Of a DNA stretch of 38,917 bases, positions 14,523-23,892 are shown in pieces (position 1 is the stretch's first letter; each line of letters starts with the position of its first letter). The notes beneath the pieces are model-generated. The model was not told the DNA's origin and did no database searches. It was given only the letters and a program-made list of their open reading frames with translations. Location of the stretch: positions 1-38,917 of the forward strand of contig DASRFJ010000199.1 of NCBI GenBank assembly GCA_035651595.1. The letters are read 5' to 3'. Source of the DNA: JAFARZ01 sp035651595. GTDB lineage: Bacteria > Actinomycetota > Actinomycetes > Streptosporangiales > Streptosporangiaceae. Made by a program: the position numbers and the translations under genes.

Positions 14523-16108
14523 TGCGAGCCTGGTGCCGCGGCGCCGGGCCGGGAGCGGTCACCGGCTTGCTGCTGGGCCTGCTGGCGCTTGGTCCGGGGC
14601 TCGGCCGGGGTTTCCTGCTGAGCTACGACATGATGTTCGTGCCTCGCGAGCCATTCAGCGCCGCGCTACCCGGACTGGCCCCGCCGCGGGCAGTCCCCAG
14701 CGACCTGGTGGTCGCCGTGGCCTCCCGGATACTGCCCGCCGACGTCGTGCAGAAGATCATCCTGCTGGCGATCTTCGTCATTGCCTGCTCGGGGGCCGCC
14801 GCGCTGCTCAAACTCCCGCTACTTGCCCGCCTCGCCGCGGGCGTGTGCTACGTCTGGAACCCGTACGTCGGCGAGCGGCTGATCATCGGCCACTGGGCGC
14901 TGCTGCTCGGCTACGCCGGCCTGCCGTGGGTGCTGCGGGCCGCCACCGCGCCTGACGTCACGTCCCGGCGGGGGGCGGTACGCCTGGTCCTGGCGATCGT
15001 GCCCGCCGTGATCGGCGGTTTCGCCGCGATGGCCGTCACCGCCCTTGTCCTGGTGCCCGCCATGTTGTTCGGCGGAACCCTGCGGCGGGCCGGGCTGCTC
15101 GCCGGCGTCCTGGTCCTCGGCAGCCTGCCCTGGCTGGTCCCGTCGCTGCTGCACCCGGTGTATGCCGACCCCGGGGGAGTGGCGGCGTTCGCGGCGCGGG
15201 CCGACACCCCGTTCGGCAGCGTGGGCAGCCTGCTGATGCTCGGCGGGATATGGAACGCGCAGACGGTGCCGGCCGGGTACGGCGGCGGCTGGTCGGTGCT
15301 GTGGCTGGGGGTCGTGCTCGTCGCGCTGGCCGGGTTCGGTGTGCTCGGGCGGCCGCTATGCTACTGGCGGCCGCTGGGCTACTGGCGGCCGCTGTGCCTG
15401 GCGGCGGCGCTCGGCCTGATCATCGCCAGCATCGGCGTCACCGCCGCCGGCCGTGACCTGCTGCGATCCGCGATCGGCGCGGAACCCGGCGTGGCCATCG
15501 TTCAGGACGCGCAGCAGTTCGTGGCACCCCTCGCCCTCGCCACGGCCACCGGGTTGGGCATCGCGGTTGACTGGGTGATGCACCAAGGCCGTTATGAGAA
15601 TAAAAATGACAAGCTGGGCGGGACGGCACTCGCGTTGCTGGCGATTGTCGTGCCGCTACTGCTGCTGCCCGGGCTCGCCTGGGGGGCGGCGGGCCGGTTG
15701 CGGCCGGCCTGGTACCCGGCGAGCTGGCTCGATGCCGCGCGCACGATCGACGCCAGCCAGACCCGCGGCGCGGTACTGGTGCTGCCGTGGGCATCGGACC
15801 GGACGCCGGCCTGGAATCACGGGGAGCGGATGCTGGACCCGTGGCCGAGGCTGGTGTCCAGGGCCGTGATCTGGAACGACGGGACGCAGGTGGGCGCCAG
15901 CGGGACGACTCTGCGGCTGGCGCCGGACGACCCCGCGGCGCGGCGGCTGGACGCGGTCGTCAGCGGCATCGGGCCGCTGACCGGCGCGCTGCGCGCGGCC
16001 GGCGTCGCGTTCGTGGTGGATGACGCCGCCGATTCGGTCGCCGGCCGGCTGCCGGGAGCGAGCGTGGTGGCCACCGGACCGGAGCTGACGGTCTACAGCC
16101 TCGGATAA
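14522..16108 (+). CDS. Multi-pass membrane protein, probable GT-C type
   Basis: 528 residues, about ten to twelve hydrophobic segments, and a C-terminal globular part (about 395-528) with RGAVLVLPWASDRTPAWN. The first outward loop has LLSYDMMFVPREP. I recall a similar uncharacterised membrane protein (Rv0226c) near the M. tuberculosis methyltransferase/GT pair that this block resembles; that link is tentative. GTG 14522 overlaps the upstream stop by one base. A small in-frame repeat (RPLCYW, RPLGYW, RPLC) comes from an 18-bp DNA repeat at 15348-15393. The 3' end overlaps the convergent Trm112-like gene by 16 bases. Confidence 0.7.
   Translation: MRAWCRGAGPGAVTGLLLGLLALGPGLGRGFLLSYDMMFVPREPFSAALPGLAPPRAVPSDLVVAVASRILPADVVQKIILLAIFVIACSGAAALLKLPLLARLAAGVCYVWNPYVGERLIIGHWALLLGYAGLPWVLRAATAPDVTSRRGAVRLVLAIVPAVIGGFAAMAVTALVLVPAMLFGGTLRRAGLLAGVLVLGSLPWLVPSLLHPVYADPGGVAAFAARADTPFGSVGSLLMLGGIWNAQTVPAGYGGGWSVLWLGVVLVALAGFGVLGRPLCYWRPLGYWRPLCLAAALGLIIASIGVTAAGRDLLRSAIGAEPGVAIVQDAQQFVAPLALATATGLGIAVDWVMHQGRYENKNDKLGGTALALLAIVVPLLLLPGLAWGAAGRLRPAWYPASWLDAARTIDASQTRGAVLVLPWASDRTPAWNHGERMLDPWPRLVSRAVIWNDGTQVGASGTTLRLAPDDPAARRLDAVVSGIGPLTGALRAAGVAFVVDDAADSVAGRLPGASVVATGPELTVYSLG
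15348..15393 (+). repeat. 18-bp in-frame tandem repeat
   Basis: GGCGGCCGCT followed by ATGCTACT, GGGCTACT and GTGCC in three successive units of 18 bases (the last partial). Encodes RPLxYW repeats at a loop or helix end. Probably slippage; may vary between strains. Confidence 0.7.
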
Positions 16109-16362
16109 CCGGCCAGGATGTCCTGCTCTCCGGCGGTGATCGCGGTGACTTCGTCGCGTCCGGCGCACTTCATCAGCCGGATGTGCTCCTCGTCGGGCAC
16201 CGGCACGGCCTGGTCGGCCAGCATCACCGGGACATCGTCCTCGATCCGGTACAGCCTGCGCAGGCGCGGGTTGTACAAGATGGAGTCGCTGTCGAAGTAC
16301 AGCAGGCCGCGCTTGTCGATGGGGCAGACCAGGATGTCGAGCAATGCCTGTTCTAGCGCCAT
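16093..16362 (-). CDS. Trm112-like small protein
   Basis: 89 residues. LLDILVCPIDKRGLLYF near the N terminus and RRLYRIEDDVPVML in the middle are typical of the Trm112/UPF0434 family, small partners that activate or stabilise SAM methyltransferases. The usual zinc cysteines are reduced: only one Cys is left in the CPxDK segment, plus one near residue 65. Last gene of the leftward operon that begins with a methyltransferase at 23640, which may be its partner (inference). ATG 16362 overlaps the upstream DMT gene by 10 bases. Confidence 0.82.
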   Translation of the reverse strand: MALEQALLDILVCPIDKRGLLYFDSDSILYNPRLRRLYRIEDDVPVMLADQAVPVPDEEHIRLMKCAGRDEVTAITAGEQDILAGYPRL

Positions 16363-17294
16363 GACTCACTCCTCGGGGCTGGCGTGTAATCGGGACTCCC
16401 GCTCGGGACCTGCCGGGCCAGCGCCACGAGCACCAGTCCAGCAGCGATGATGCCAGTCAGCCGCAGGCCAAGCTTGTCCGGGCTGGCGGGCAGGTGCTCA
16501 TGGAACAGCCAGGTGCCCGCGACCAGGAAATACAGGGTGCTGGTCACGCTCGACACCGGGACGACGATGGATGCGCGGCACGACTGCAACGCGACCTGGA
16601 ACAGCAGCATCGCGGTCACCGCGCAGCCGCCGAACAGGTACAGGTAGGGCGACGCCAGAAGGCCGGTCACGACGCCGGACGCGGCGTGGTTGTGTACCAG
16701 CACACCCGACAGGCCCTTGATGCCCAGTGACGCGACGCCGTAGAGCAGGCCGGTGCCAAGGCCGTAGCAGATCCCGCTGACCGGAGCGCGATGCCTGCCG
16801 AACGGCCTGCCGCGCAGCGGCTTGGTCGCGATCGCCAGCCCGGCCAGCATCGACGGCACGGCGACCGCCGTCATCGCGATCCCGCTCACGTCGTGACCGG
16901 CCTGCGAGCTGGCTCCGCCGGTAGACAGCGCGAGCAGCACGACGCAGACTGCCATCGCAGCCACGCACCACGACTCCGCGCCACCGAGCCGCTCCCGCAG
17001 CACCACCCTGGACAGCACGATGACCAGCGCGATGCCCGACGCCAGCACCGGTTGCACGAGGCTGACCGGCTCGAACGACAGCACGATGGTCTGGCAGGCG
17101 AGACCGGTCAGCATGAGCGCGAAGCCGCCCAGCCAGCTCGCGTTGGCGAGCAGGCTGAACAGGACGCGGATCGCGTGCCGGATGTCCAGGGCCGGCATCC
17201 GGCCGAGCGCGCGTTTTTCCAGGATCAGGCCGATGTTGTACGAGGTGGTGGCCACCAGCGCGAGGCCGATCCCGGCGAGGGGCCCCGCGCTCAC
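16353..17294 (-). CDS. DMT/EamA-superfamily transporter
   Basis: 313 residues, about ten hydrophobic segments in two repeats, with the pattern ASGIALVIVLSRVVLRERLGG (end of repeat one) and VPVSSVTSTLYFLVAGTWLF (repeat two). Drug/metabolite superfamily membrane protein, substrate unknown. A role in carrying lipid-linked sugar or another envelope precursor is possible from position only. GTG 17294 overlaps the stop of the AftD-like gene by four bases (GTGA), so it is translated as part of the same operon. Confidence 0.8.
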   Translation of the reverse strand: MSAGPLAGIGLALVATTSYNIGLILEKRALGRMPALDIRHAIRVLFSLLANASWLGGFALMLTGLACQTIVLSFEPVSLVQPVLASGIALVIVLSRVVLRERLGGAESWCVAAMAVCVVLLALSTGGASSQAGHDVSGIAMTAVAVPSMLAGLAIATKPLRGRPFGRHRAPVSGICYGLGTGLLYGVASLGIKGLSGVLVHNHAASGVVTGLLASPYLYLFGGCAVTAMLLFQVALQSCRASIVVPVSSVTSTLYFLVAGTWLFHEHLPASPDKLGLRLTGIIAAGLVLVALARQVPSGSPDYTPAPRSESWR

Positions 17295-20200
17295 CGGTCC
17301 GCCTCGGCTAGGTTCGGCTCGGTCCTGCTCAACGTGGTGAGTACCGCCGCGTAGCTGGCCGCGAATTCGGCCGCCGCCGCGTCGTCAAGCAGTGCGCGCC
17401 GGTAACGGAAGCACAGCTGTAGCCGCCCGTCGACGGTTATCGCGCCGACCGACAGGCCACGCGGCATGTGCGCCGGGCCGGAGAACCACATCCGGTCCGG
17501 GACGAGCGAGCCGAACGCGGGCGGTGCCGGCACGTTGCCCAGGTTGGACAGCAAGGTGGTGTCGGAGGCGCGCCAGCCAGCCGTGCGCAGCGCCACCCGC
17601 AGTGCCCGGCGCTTGACCTCGACCGGCAGCCAGGGCGTGGTCATCGCTGCCAGCGCGGCGCTGACCTGCGGCCCGTCCTGGTTCTTGGCCTGCCGGGTCT
17701 GCTCGGCCACGGCCGCGACCAGCGCTTGACCGGTCGGTCCGGCCGGCGCGGCGCTCACCGTGCACAGCCGCGACAGGTTGCCGAGTTCTCCGCCGAGGGT
17801 CTGCCTGGCGTCCGCCGGTACGCTTATCCTTACCGGCCGGGCGGCGTTCGCGCGCGATCCGCGGGTGGCGTTCCACTGCCTGATCGTCTCGATCAGCGTG
17901 GCGACCAGCAGGTCGTTGACGGTGCCGTGGGCGGTGGCCGGTACGCCCGGCCAGCTCAGCAGCTCGAATCCGTAACCTGGCGCGTGCCGCTGGCTCCGCC
18001 CGCCGGCGTGCTGGCTGGCGACGCGCGCCGCGGCGCCCGCGGCTCTCGCGGCTCTCGCGGCGCCCGCGGCTCGCGCCGGTTCCCTGACAGCGGCCTCAGT
18101 CGGGGCGGTGGTGCTGGGGCTCTCGTCCGCGGCTGGCGGGCCGTCGTCGCCGTATTCGGCGGCGATCAGGGTCAGCAGGCGCAGGCACGATACGCCGTCG
18201 AGCGCCGCGTGGTGCGCGTTGAGCAGGAGGCAGTCCCGGTCCGGGCCGCGCGCGAGCAGCAGCTCGAACGGCGGGGACTGGTCAAGTGGCGGGGCGGTCG
18301 CGAAGAAGCGAGTCCGGATCAGCTCGAGTTCCGCATCGGTCAGCCACGCCACGGCGATGACGGGATCGCGCTCGGCCCGAGGCGGGACCACCCACGCGTA
18401 GGCCTCGTCCCACGGCTCATGCGCCGCCCGGCGGACCCGGGCCCGCGGCCGCGCGGCCATCACGGCAGCGGTCGCCGCGCGCAGCCGCCGCTTGTCGAGC
18501 CGGCCAGGCAGCCACGCCTCCAGCTGGATGTTGTTCGGCTCGGCCGGCGAGTCGAAATAGCAGCCGATCTCGTCCACGAGGGTGAACGGCACGCGGGCAA
18601 GCCGGCGATCCCGGTCGGACCGGGACCGCGCCCTGGCGCCCACCGGCATCAGCGCGGCCCCGAACGCGACCAGGGCGGCTGCCTGCGCCGGAGCGCTGAA
18701 CGCGCCGTGGCCGAGGGCCGACGGAGGATGAGCCGCGGTCGCGGCGAGCACCCCGGCGGCCGCCATGCCGCAGCAGGCGATCGCGGGCAGCAACCGCGGG
18801 CACCGCCAGGCCAGCAGGGCCAGGCCGGCCCCGGCCAGCGCCACCGGGCCGCCGGCCAGGACCAGCAGGCCGGTGACGCCCAGCGCACCGAGCCACTTGC
18901 CCACGGTGCCGGCTGGCCATGCGGGGGCGGGGATGCCTGGTCCGGCGCGCCGGCGTGCGGCGAACGACCAGGCGACAAGCAGCAGCAGGACCCCGATGGC
19001 GGCCGCCGACGCGATCAGCGCAAGGTGATACGCCGTGGCCGGCTTGTAGGTCAGCACAACCGAACCGCCAGCGCCGGCCGGCACGACGAAGGCCTGCTGC
19101 CAGCCGTCGAGGCGTACCGCCGTCAGCGCATGCCCGTCGAGCGTGGCCGACCAGCCTGCGTTGTAGTTCTCGTGCACCTCGAGGTAGGTCGCGGCACCGG
19201 GGCCGACGCTGACCCTGCGCTGGTCGGACTGCCAGCCGCGGATCGTTACCGTCCGGTGTCCGGTGGTGTCGGCCGGCACCGTCGGCACGCCTGGGTTGAC
19301 GCCGGTCAGGCTCAGGTCAGTGATCTCGAACGTGCCGGGCGTCTCGACCGTCACCGTGTGCCGGCCCGCGCCGAGCGGCAGCGCGCCATCGGTGCTGCAC
19401 AGTCGTACCCGCACCGGCAGGAACTGGGTGAGCGCGCCAACCGTCCCGCTCACCGCCGTCTGGTAGGCCTGGCCGTCGACCGTGACAACGGGCCCTTGCC
19501 CGCAGGCCAGGCTGAACTGCGCCGTTGCGTCCGGAGCGGCCGGCCGCAGCCCGGCCAGGGCCGGGACGGACAGCCGGGACAACCCGAGCGGGAGCGTCAC
19601 CGGCTGGCCGAACGGGTTGAGTACGCTCGCTTGCCGAACGTTCGGGAACGACACGTCGATCCGGTCGGTGACCAGCGGCTTGCTGAATACCACGAGGCCA
19701 GTTGGCCCGATTGCGCCCTGCCGGACGCCGGCCGGACTGGTGATCCGGACCGTCGCCGGGGCGGAGGCCCCGTCCTGCGCGGGCTCGACCACCATGGACC
19801 TGATGCGCCGCTTGCCCTGCCAGCTCAGGTGGATCACCGGATGGGGGGTGGTGGCCAGCCACCCGATGGTGTCTCCCGCGGTGAGCAGGCTCGGCGGCAG
19901 CGTTCCGGGGAGCGTGCTCGTCGTGGCGGCCACACTCACCTGCAGCACGCCCTTGCCGGGCAGGGCGGTCTGGTCGAGCACCGAGTCAAGGCCGGCACCC
20001 GGTACCGCGAGCGCGGACGCGCTGAGCCGCAGGCTCGCCGGATCGCTGGTGGTAAATGTGCGGGCGAGCGGCGCGACGCTCGCCGGATTGGCGAGGCTGA
20101 GGGGCGACGGTACCTGCTGGTGGAAGGAGAATCCGAACGACGGCGCGTTCTTCCCGTCCGGCTCCTGCGCCGGCCGCAGCAGTCGCGTCACGTGGATGCC

Positions 20201-22861
20201 CGGGATCAGCACGTCAGAGATACCGGCACCCGCCCCGCCGGACACCAGGCGGCTCGCGCCGGTGATCGTGATCCGCAGCGAGCTGGTCAGCCCCGGGCTT
20301 ACCCGCAGCTGCTGGACGCCGCCGGTCGCGGCGACCTGGGTCGTCACGCTGCCGGCCGCGGTGGAAACGCGCAGCGAACTGGCGATCTCCCTGGCGGGGT
20401 TGTCGTCCAGCAGGCGTATCCCCACCGTGGCGGGCAGCCGCATCGGGTGGTCGAAGTTGATCTGGATCCACTGCCCGACCGGCGTCGTGCCGCCCTCTGC
20501 CCATGCGGTCGCGGGATCGTCGTCGAACACGCTCGCCGGATCGTCCTGCAGGGTGTCGCCCAGCCACGACCCGTACGAGGACACGCTCACCTGCGCGGCG
20601 CCGGACAGCTCGGCCACCGTCTGATGCCCGGCGGCGGGTACCGGCAGCAGCTGCCGCGGCGGCCCGCCAGCGTCACCGAGCTGGTCGTCGGAGGGATTGG
20701 TCTCGGTCGCCGTGTAGGTGTACGACACGTTCGAGTTGATAAGGCCGAACGCCGTGTCGCTGCGTGGCAGCCCGTCAGTGACCGCCCACGCGGCCGGGGT
20801 GGTCGGCAGCCGGTCGCCGGCGATGACGGTCGCCTGGCCGGGACCGAGCAGGTTCTGCCCGGCGAGTTGCGACAGCGAGTCAGGGCCGCCGTTGACCAGC
20901 ATGGTCTGGCTGAGCGGCAGCGTGGTGACCGGGCTGAGCGAGCGCTTGGTGCCGGCCGTTACGTAGACCTCGACCGACGGGTAGTCCGGCTCGGTCGCCT
21001 GGATGTCCAGGGACGCGCCGGGGTCGGTCTGCGCCCCGGTGAGCAGCGGCCCGAACGAGGCGACCCGGGTGAACCCGGACAGCGCCAGCGTGCGGTGCAC
21101 GACTTCGGGGGAGGTGTAGCCGATCTGCCGCGGGTCGAGATCGTTGCGCACCACGACGTAGCCGATCCCGGCGCGCTCCAGGTACGCGGCGAGACCGGGC
21201 GCTGCTTCGCCGGATTCCACCGCGTTTTCCGCGGTCTGCAGCATAATCTGCGACCCGGCCCCGCTATAGGGGACCAGCGAACGCGCTGCCCACGGCGACC
21301 TGGCCAGTGCCACCAGCGGATCGTCGATCGGATCGCCCCACAGGTACTCCCCGTGCGCGTCGCCGGGTACCACCAGCGCGGGGTTCCGTGGCGAGTTCGC
21401 GGCCAGGTACGCGGCGACCTGGTACCAGTACCGCGGAATCGCGGTGAACGAACCGGGGTTGAGCGCCTCGTCGGACAGGTACGGTATCGCCAGGCTCGCC
21501 ACCAGCACGCATGCGCCGAGCCGGATCGTCAGCCGCCACGCCCGGCGTGCCGCATCGCTGGAGTTCTCGCCGAACATGTCGATGACGCCGGCCAGCCAGT
21601 CAACTGCCACATGTGCCAGCCCGAGCGCTAGCGCGACGGCGATCACCGGCTCCAGCTTGTACACATTCCGGAACGGGGCGAGCGGACCGTCGAGCACATG
21701 CTGGACGGTCCGGTACGCCGGGTCGCCCAGCGGGCCGCTGTACCCAGCCAGCGCGCCCGCCGCGGCGACCGCGGCGGCCAGCCGCAGCCAGGTCCCGCCC
21801 GGCAGGCTCCGGGTGGCCAGGCCTGCCAGGCCGAGCGCCGCCGCGCCGGCGGCCGCGAGGATCGCGGCCGGCTCGGTGACCATCGCCCACCCGGCCGGCA
21901 GCCACGGCGAGCCGAGGTTCAGGTAAGCGGTCCAGTTACCGGCACCGCGCAGGACCGTGGCGGCGTTCGTGGTGGAGGTCGTCGTGGCCGCCTGCTCCAC
22001 GTATGGCAGGAAGTCGAACGCGTACTTGCCCTGGAGCAGCAGCGGGACGGTCCACCACAACGTCGCGGCCACGACCGCGGCACCCCAGGCCAGGCACAAC
22101 GCGGCCAGCCGACTGCCGCGGACGTAGGTCAGGATGAACAGGCCGGGAAGCAACAGGACGTCGAGGGTGGACGTGGCGTTCACCCCGCCCATGCACAGCA
22201 CGACGGCACCGGAGCGCGCGGCGGCCCGCACGAGGGCGCGCCAGCCTCGCCCGTCTTCCCGGGACAGCACCACCGGCGCGAGCGGCAGCACCGCCCAGGG
22301 CGCGAGCACGCCAGGCAGCACCGCGGCGGAGGTGGAGCCGATCACGATCGTGAACGTCGGCCACAGCGCGTACGCCAATCCCGCGACGACGCGGGACGAC
22401 GGGGACCCGACGCCGAGCGCCGCGGCGAGTTTCACCAGGCCGGCGAAGGCGACCGCGACGATCAGCGCCAGCCACATCCGCTCGGTCAGCCAGACCGGTA
22501 CGTGCGCGAGTTGCCCGGCTAGATAGAACGGTGCCATCGGCGCCGCGTAGCCTATCGCCTGATTGTTGATCGTGCCGAAGTTGTCCAGCGGATCCCACAG
22601 GTGCCATAGGCCCGCGAAGTAGCTGGCTGGATCCAGGTCGATCGGAAGTTTGGTGTCGAAGACCATCCGGCCGGGCTGGTTGGCCATCAGCACCAGGAGC
22701 GTGATCAGCCAGACTGCCGCTGACCAGCGCAGTACCGGTGCCCGGCGCCATTTCCGGCCCGCGGCTTCCCGCTTGCCGCCGCTGCCCCCGGCCTGGTCCG
22801 CCGCCGGCCAGCCCTCGCGGGAACCGGCCAGGGTGGCAGGCGAGTCGGCATGCGTTGTCAT
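17291..22861 (-). CDS. aftD: AftD-like arabinofuranosyltransferase fused to a condensation-type acyltransferase domain
   Basis: 1,856 residues; AftD is normally about 1,400. Residues about 40-520 are a GT-C membrane domain with the acidic loop FDTKLPIDLDPASYF (about 69-84). About 758-888 is an F5/8-type C (discoidin) carbohydrate-binding module (SYGSWLGDTL, FDDDPATAWAEGG). A beta-rich region and about five more helices end near 1405. AftD adds alpha-1,3-arabinofuranose branches to arabinan from decaprenyl-phosphoryl arabinose. From about 1425 the same frame continues into a CoA-dependent acyltransferase/condensation fold: HHAALDG (HHxxxDG, 1550-1556) and LSNLGNVP (about 1770). An Ala/Arg linker near 1600 is low complexity. 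Basic residues RARSRSDRDRR after the last helix suggest that this added domain is cytoplasmic. ATG 22861 overlaps the methyltransferase stop (ATGA). Confidence 0.9.
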   Translation of the reverse strand: MTTHADSPATLAGSREGWPAADQAGGSGGKREAAGRKWRRAPVLRWSAAVWLITLLVLMANQPGRMVFDTKLPIDLDPASYFAGLWHLWDPLDNFGTINNQAIGYAAPMAPFYLAGQLAHVPVWLTERMWLALIVAVAFAGLVKLAAALGVGSPSSRVVAGLAYALWPTFTIVIGSTSAAVLPGVLAPWAVLPLAPVVLSREDGRGWRALVRAAARSGAVVLCMGGVNATSTLDVLLLPGLFILTYVRGSRLAALCLAWGAAVVAATLWWTVPLLLQGKYAFDFLPYVEQAATTTSTTNAATVLRGAGNWTAYLNLGSPWLPAGWAMVTEPAAILAAAGAAALGLAGLATRSLPGGTWLRLAAAVAAAGALAGYSGPLGDPAYRTVQHVLDGPLAPFRNVYKLEPVIAVALALGLAHVAVDWLAGVIDMFGENSSDAARRAWRLTIRLGACVLVASLAIPYLSDEALNPGSFTAIPRYWYQVAAYLAANSPRNPALVVPGDAHGEYLWGDPIDDPLVALARSPWAARSLVPYSGAGSQIMLQTAENAVESGEAAPGLAAYLERAGIGYVVVRNDLDPRQIGYTSPEVVHRTLALSGFTRVASFGPLLTGAQTDPGASLDIQATEPDYPSVEVYVTAGTKRSLSPVTTLPLSQTMLVNGGPDSLSQLAGQNLLGPGQATVIAGDRLPTTPAAWAVTDGLPRSDTAFGLINSNVSYTYTATETNPSDDQLGDAGGPPRQLLPVPAAGHQTVAELSGAAQVSVSSYGSWLGDTLQDDPASVFDDDPATAWAEGGTTPVGQWIQINFDHPMRLPATVGIRLLDDNPAREIASSLRVSTAAGSVTTQVAATGGVQQLRVSPGLTSSLRITITGASRLVSGGAGAGISDVLIPGIHVTRLLRPAQEPDGKNAPSFGFSFHQQVPSPLSLANPASVAPLARTFTTSDPASLRLSASALAVPGAGLDSVLDQTALPGKGVLQVSVAATTSTLPGTLPPSLLTAGDTIGWLATTPHPVIHLSWQGKRRIRSMVVEPAQDGASAPATVRITSPAGVRQGAIGPTGLVVFSKPLVTDRIDVSFPNVRQASVLNPFGQPVTLPLGLSRLSVPALAGLRPAAPDATAQFSLACGQGPVVTVDGQAYQTAVSGTVGALTQFLPVRVRLCSTDGALPLGAGRHTVTVETPGTFEITDLSLTGVNPGVPTVPADTTGHRTVTIRGWQSDQRRVSVGPGAATYLEVHENYNAGWSATLDGHALTAVRLDGWQQAFVVPAGAGGSVVLTYKPATAYHLALIASAAAIGVLLLLVAWSFAARRRAGPGIPAPAWPAGTVGKWLGALGVTGLLVLAGGPVALAGAGLALLAWRCPRLLPAIACCGMAAAGVLAATAAHPPSALGHGAFSAPAQAAALVAFGAALMPVGARARSRSDRDRRLARVPFTLVDEIGCYFDSPAEPNNIQLEAWLPGRLDKRRLRAATAAVMAARPRARVRRAAHEPWDEAYAWVVPPRAERDPVIAVAWLTDAELELIRTRFFATAPPLDQSPPFELLLARGPDRDCLLLNAHHAALDGVSCLRLLTLIAAEYGDDGPPAADESPSTTAPTEAAVREPARAAGAARAARAAGAAARVASQHAGGRSQRHAPGYGFELLSWPGVPATAHGTVNDLLVATLIETIRQWNATRGSRANAARPVRISVPADARQTLGGELGNLSRLCTVSAAPAGPTGQALVAAVAEQTRQAKNQDGPQVSAALAAMTTPWLPVEVKRRALRVALRTAGWRASDTTLLSNLGNVPAPPAFGSLVPDRMWFSGPAHMPRGLSVGAITVDGRLQLCFRYRRALLDDAAAAEFAASYAAVLTTLSRTEPNLAEADR

Positions 22862-23640
22862 CAGGTGCGCCTCAGGATCACCATGAGGTTCCAGGTGGCG
22901 ACCTCGCGTGCCGCTGGTATCCGTACCAGTGGCCGGCACCAGCGCGGATAGTAGCGAGGCCGGGCGTCGGCGATCTCGATATCGGTACGCGCCCGGAGCG
23001 CGCGCAGCACGGGGCCGATATGCAGCGGGAACAGCGATACCCCGAAATGATTCTTCGGGCTCTGCTGGTGACGCTTGATATACCTGCGTTCGGCGAACCG
23101 TGGCCCGAGATAGTGCCAGGGCGACATCTCGTGCCCGCCCCACGGCGAGTACCAGTTGGTGTATGACACGTACACCAACCCGCCCGGCCGGGTCGCGCGG
23201 ATCATTTCCTCGAGCAGGCCCATCGGGTCCCTGACGTGCTCGAGCACATTGGCGCAGAACGTCACGTCCGCGCCGCCGTCACGTATGGGCAGCCAGTACC
23301 CGTCCGCTATCACCGCGCCGGCCCTTACCGCGCCCGCCCGCACCGCGGGGCCGCTCCGTAGCTGCTCGGTATCCGGCTCGACCAGGTAGCAGTGCGCGCC
23401 CCGGGCGCGGAAGGCCGCGGTGAACCAGCCGCCAGCGCCGCCCACGTCGATCACGGTCAGCCCGGCCGGGTCCTGGTATTCGGCGACCTGACACACCGCG
23501 TCTTCGGCGAGGCTCGCGTAGAACCGCTCCGGGTCGGTCTGCTCCAGACGGAACAGCTTCAGCAACCGCACCGACCTGCGCAGCCCCGAGCCAGTCGCCT
23601 TCTCGACGCGGTGATGGCGAAGCGGCGAGAGCAGGCTCAT
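22861..23640 (-). CDS. Class I SAM-dependent methyltransferase
   Basis: 259 residues. Motif I is TVIDVGGAGGWFTAAFRARG, the acidic end of strand two is YLVEPD, and the post-I region DVTFCANVLEHVRDPMGLLEEM is of the UbiE/Methyltransf_11 type. WYSPWGGHEMSPWHYLG is a shared segment of a group found next to glycosyltransferases. From memory the M. tuberculosis counterpart is Rv0224c, divergent from a glycosyltransferase (Rv0225), the same arrangement as here. The acceptor is unknown; a lipid or sugar of the envelope is likely. AGAGGA lies five bases before ATG 23640. First gene of the operon with the AftD fusion, DMT transporter and Trm112-like protein. Confidence 0.87.
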   Translation of the reverse strand: MSLLSPLRHHRVEKATGSGLRRSVRLLKLFRLEQTDPERFYASLAEDAVCQVAEYQDPAGLTVIDVGGAGGWFTAAFRARGAHCYLVEPDTEQLRSGPAVRAGAVRAGAVIADGYWLPIRDGGADVTFCANVLEHVRDPMGLLEEMIRATRPGGLVYVSYTNWYSPWGGHEMSPWHYLGPRFAERRYIKRHQQSPKNHFGVSLFPLHIGPVLRALRARTDIEIADARPRYYPRWCRPLVRIPAAREVATWNLMVILRRT

Positions 23641-23745
23641 TCACATCCTCTGGTCACCGGATGGCGTGTCAGCGGCATCGGGGCTGCTCAGCCGCCTGTG
23701 TCAGGACTGCTGGTAATACGACAGCGGACTGCCCTCAACTGGTTA

Positions 23746-23781
23746 CCAAAAATCATGCTACTGCCGAGTAGCGATTTTTGG
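23746..23781. promoter_or_regulatory. Two-part palindrome containing the shared motif
   Basis: Outer arms CCAAAAATC (23746-23754) and GATTTTTGG (23773-23781) are perfect complements; inner arms are CTACT and AGTAG around GCCG. AT-rich arms are rare in this DNA. Could be an operator or a hairpin that ends antisense transcription. Confidence 0.7.
23758..23772 (-). promoter_or_regulatory. Shared envelope-block motif, copy 2
   Basis: On the minus strand GCTACTCGGCAGTAG, which fits GYTACYNNNCAGTAR. It is 117 bases upstream of the methyltransferase start and 203 bases upstream of the GT4 start. Confidence 0.6.
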
Positions 23782-23862
23782 CAGGGGTATGTCCCCGTTT
23801 GGCGGAACTTTAGCTGACTCTGACTGAGGATGGACGGTCCTTTCTGCTCGTCGGCGCCAATC

Positions 23863-23892
23863 TTGACTACCGGGCGGTAACTACCGAATAAT
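23863..23892 (+). promoter_or_regulatory. Possible sigma-A-type promoter for the GT4 gene
   Basis: TTGACT (23863-23868) and AATAAT (23887-23892) with an 18-base spacer that contains the palindrome CGGTAACTACCG. It would give a leader of about 75 bases before ATG 23976. Confidence 0.4.

Noticed and set aside
17468..21631. A 1,387-codon open frame on the plus strand
   Set aside because: It is antisense to the AftD fusion. Its product is Arg/Gly/Gln/His-rich with no domain, as expected of an antisense frame in very GC-rich DNA.
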